From assembly GCA_004802705.1 (NCBI GenBank), contig SGPL01000221.1, positions 1 to 50,718 of the forward strand: a stretch of DNA of 50,718 bases, read 5' to 3'. This document shows, piece by piece, positions 48,165 to 50,718 of the stretch. The notes under the pieces are model-generated. The model had not been told where the DNA came from. It saw only the letters and a list, made by a program, of their open reading frames with translations, and ran no database searches. Each line of letters begins with the position of its first letter. Position 1 is the first letter of the stretch. A program made the position numbers and the translations under genes. This DNA is from Bondarzewia mesenterica (lineage: Eukaryota; Basidiomycota; Agaricomycetes; Russulales; Bondarzewiaceae).

Positions 48165-49454
48165 ATGACCGTTCGCCCACCACCCGCCGTCCTTTACACT
48201 CCCGGATTCCCGCACTTCAACCTAGCGTGGTCACCTTTTCACACATCTCGTATCGCTATTGCCTCGTCAGCCAATTTTGGGCTCGTAGGAAATGGTCGAT
48301 TGCATCTAGCCTCCCTTACTCCAAGTCCAAGGGGCTTGCCTTCCCTCGCTCTCGATAAATTGTGCGTTCCGTAAACGCATCTTTTTTGCTCACCTGATCC
48401 TGATCTCCTCTGGACAGCTATGAGACTCAGGATGGTCTATACGATGTAGCTTGGTCTGAAATCCATGAAAATCAGCTGGTTTCAGCTTCAGGAGATGGGT
48501 CAATAAAGCTGTGGGATGTCATGCTGAATGTAAGCCCAGCGGTAGATATTCCGAGATCTGCTTGAATTATTGAGAATGGGGTGGAGGATGTCTAGGATTT
48601 CCCAATCAGATCGTGGCAGGAACACACAAAAGAGGTTTTCTGTATCGATTGGTCGAATATCAAGAAGGACCAATTCGTTTCATGTTCTTGGGATGGAACT
48701 GTGAAGCTCGTACGTATTGTGTTCATTTCAAGGAGTTTTTGATATCAAGGCGATTCATATCGTTCGTAGTGGACACCTGACCGTCCGAGATCCCTGTTAA
48801 CCCTTCAAGCGCATCATAGCTGCATATACCAAGCCCTGTTTTCCCCTCATCACCCCGACCTCATCTCCACCTGTTCGACCGACGGTACCGTCAAAATATT
48901 TGATCTTCGGCAGCCATCTTTTTCTCCAACCTCAAACAGCTTTACTGCACCACTCACTGCCGCGGTACTAACCGTTCCCGCGTCAGGTGGCGAAGTACTT
49001 GCCCTTGATTGGAACAAGTATCGCCCAATGGTGCTGGCGAGCGGCGGAGTCGATAAGATGGTGAGGGTGTGGGATTGTCGGATGGCGAAAGTCGGCGGGC
49101 CAATGGGCGCGGGAATTGAAGCTGGAGAGGCTGTGGGAGGAGCGTGTGAGACGCAGTTGATGGGACATGAATATGCGGTGAGAAAGGTGCAGTGGAGTCC
49201 TCATAGGCCGGATCTACTCGCGAGTGCCGGGTACGATATGACCTGCAGGGTGTAAGTTCTTCTACCCTCGCTTCCACAACTATGCTCACATTTTTGCCAG
49301 ATGGACGACAAATCCACCAGCGGGAAGACCCCATCTGCTGTATATACACGATGGGCATACCGAGTTTGTCGTCGGTTGTGCATGGTCATTATACGAGGAG
49401 GGCGTGTTAGCAAGTTGTAGTTGGGACAACAAAGTGAATGTTTTCCGGGTATAA
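48165..49454 (+). CDS. PEX7: Peroxisomal targeting signal 2 receptor Pex7
   Basis: Cytosolic WD40 receptor that carries PTS2 proteins such as thiolase to peroxisomes. Exons 48165-48361, 48418-48529, 48596-48709, 48770-49251 and 49301-49454 join in phase to 352 residues, as in other Pex7. WD repeats are visible: SASGDGSIKLWD, SCSWDGTVKLW, STCSTDGTVKIFDLR, SGGVDKMVRVWDCR, SAGYDMTCRVW and SCSWDNKVNVFRV at the C-terminus. The N-terminus (TPGFPHFNLAWSPFHTSRIA) is typical of the family. A 35-residue Gly-rich insert before LMGHEYAVRKVQWSP is loop sequence. Confidence 0.95.
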
Positions 49455-50361
49455 TATTATTTTCTCCTTCATGCTCTCAGCATGTACTCTTCTTGGGCTA
49501 TGAACATTGGCAAAACTTTGGTTAGAGATCAAGGTAGGCCCTGCTGCATCCTCAATATTCTTGACAGCTCTTATCATACTGTCCAGCATTGTGTCTCACT
49601 TTGCAAAATTTGGAAGGTTACAGGTATGGGAAACCTGCCACCAAGGTAGCCACGCGTTTCTTGACTATGACAATGATATGCAGTGTCTTTATGGCAAAAG
49701 GCAGATGAAAGCCTTGACCCAAGGAATACTCTTTCCCTCGTCGCTCTGGCTTCATTTCAGCGTATTGCGATATATAGTGAATAATTCGCCCGTCCACTGC
49801 TCGTACAAGCACCTTAGCCCGTATTCTATCCCCAGCTACGTATCTACCATGCTTCAAGACTTTACTGACCGCTCATTTGCTAGTTTCTGCGAAAATTATA
49901 GCTCTTTGACTGTCATTTCCCCAACTGTTTGCACTCAAGTAGTCTCCGTAGTAGACAGTCGGTGATGACTGAGACCGTTACGTCGACACAATGAACAATG
50001 CATAGCCACCGCGGATCGTCCAGAACCTTCTGAAGTGTTGCAGTCGAGCAGGTGTGCACGAATCTCCTCGGATCTCTTGGGATGTCAATATGACAGTTCA
50101 ATACATCGTAAATGTTAATCCCGGGCTCACTCTCGCATAAGTGACCACTCTAATCCCTCCTCCCGGATACCATGTCTCTTAGGCTTGCGTGGTTGGGTAC
50201 CCGGTGGAGAAAAACATAGAATGCGCCCTATCCCGCAGCTGTCGGAATATTTCCCAAGTCTCTAGGGCCTGAGATTTGGGGGGGGGGGGTCAGAGACCAT
50301 CATGCGTATGAAGAGCCCTCGAAACTCCCAAACTGATAGTGGGGGTACATAGGAGGTCCTC
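49455..50361. other. Intergenic region, nothing recognised
   Basis: About 0.9 kb. A 152-codon frame at 49507-49965 (+) has no domain or consistent composition and I do not call it. A 12-base run of G lies at 50278-50289. Confidence 0.4.
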
Positions 50362-50718
50362 TTAAGCCTGTAGCTGTATGTCGAAACAATATAAGCACGC
50401 AGTGAGCTGTGCCTGTCGTCCACCAACGTGACCGATCTCATTGAAATCGTGGGAATGCGATGCCTTACCAGGTTGTTCCGCTGTCTGTTCTTCACCCACC
50501 TTCACCACTTCGTTCCGATCAACAGTGTTTAGTGCGATGGAACCACCGCATTCGTCGTCCGTGTTCTCCTTTCTACCACTGATGTGGTCAATCTTTGTCA
50601 AACTGTCTGAAGGAGAACCCTTACCAGACTTTGCCGCTGTCTACCCTTCACCCACCCTCACCACATCGCTCCGATCAGTAACGTTGATTTGTATGCCCGC
50701 TCCACCCTCTACGACACA
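50362..50718 (-). repeat. 156-bp tandem repeat, apparently protein-coding (52-residue unit) on the minus strand; cut by window edge
   Basis: The segments ending at 50520 and 50676 repeat with a 156-bp period (52 codons). On the minus strand they read in the same frame: DRSDVVRVGEG...TAAKSGKGS and DRNEVVKVGEEQTAEQPGKAS. The upstream unit carries an in-frame TAG where the other has a Gln codon. The frame then runs on to a stop at 50362. This may be the end of a repeat-protein gene that is degenerate, or an intron may remove the stop. More units may lie beyond the edge. Confidence 0.6.

Noticed and set aside
49507..49965. 152-codon plus-strand frame after Pex7
   Set aside because: No recognisable motif; a minus-strand frame of similar quality overlaps it. 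Not supported.

Overview
This window is a piece of a filamentous basidiomycete genome, most likely an Agaricomycete. The support is: many introns of about 45-120 bp with GT-AG (a few GC-AG) borders, about 50% GC, compact housekeeping genes, a pair of OrdA-like cytochromes P450, secreted lipase and GH16 enzymes, and an intron-bearing tRNA. There are ambiguous bases near 1.55 kb and an assembly gap at about 20.36-20.49 kb. Gene models were built by hand from the reading frames plus splice signals. For most genes I checked that every exon joins in phase.

Left part (1-15.2 kb): a VPS9-domain Rab GEF (runs off the left edge), an NAPE-PLD-type phospholipase with one apparent frameshift, a small secreted cysteine-containing protein, tRNA-Ala(CGC), a secreted class 3 lipase, a BCS1-like AAA ATPase, then dolichyldiphosphatase and pantothenate synthetase head to tail.

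Middle (15.8-36.4 kb): two related P450 genes in tandem on the minus strand, separated by 3.3 kb of gene-poor DNA that holds the assembly gap. A 354-bp MITE with about 80-bp inverted repeats follows, then the RNase P/MRP subunit Rpp40, an unknown low-complexity protein, a DAL5/TNA1-type MFS permease, NAD(P)HX dehydratase and phosphoglucomutase. Phosphoglucomutase appears to have a GC-AG intron directly before its stop codon.

Right part (37.1-50.7 kb): a striking zinc-binding neighbourhood. One 313-residue protein carries five consecutive Zn2Cys6 clusters. After an unknown gene and a GH16 glucanase come two adjacent genes sharing a module with exactly the spacing C-x2-C-x16-W-x2-H-x3-C (three copies in one, one copy plus an AT-hook in the other). 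Then follow a SIRT4-type sirtuin and the peroxisomal import receptor Pex7, divergently arranged with 125 bp between their start codons. The right edge shows a 156-bp tandem repeat that would encode a 52-residue repeat on the minus strand.

The genes do not form one pathway. The best candidates for something undescribed are the five-cluster Zn2Cys6 protein and the C2HC module family beside it.
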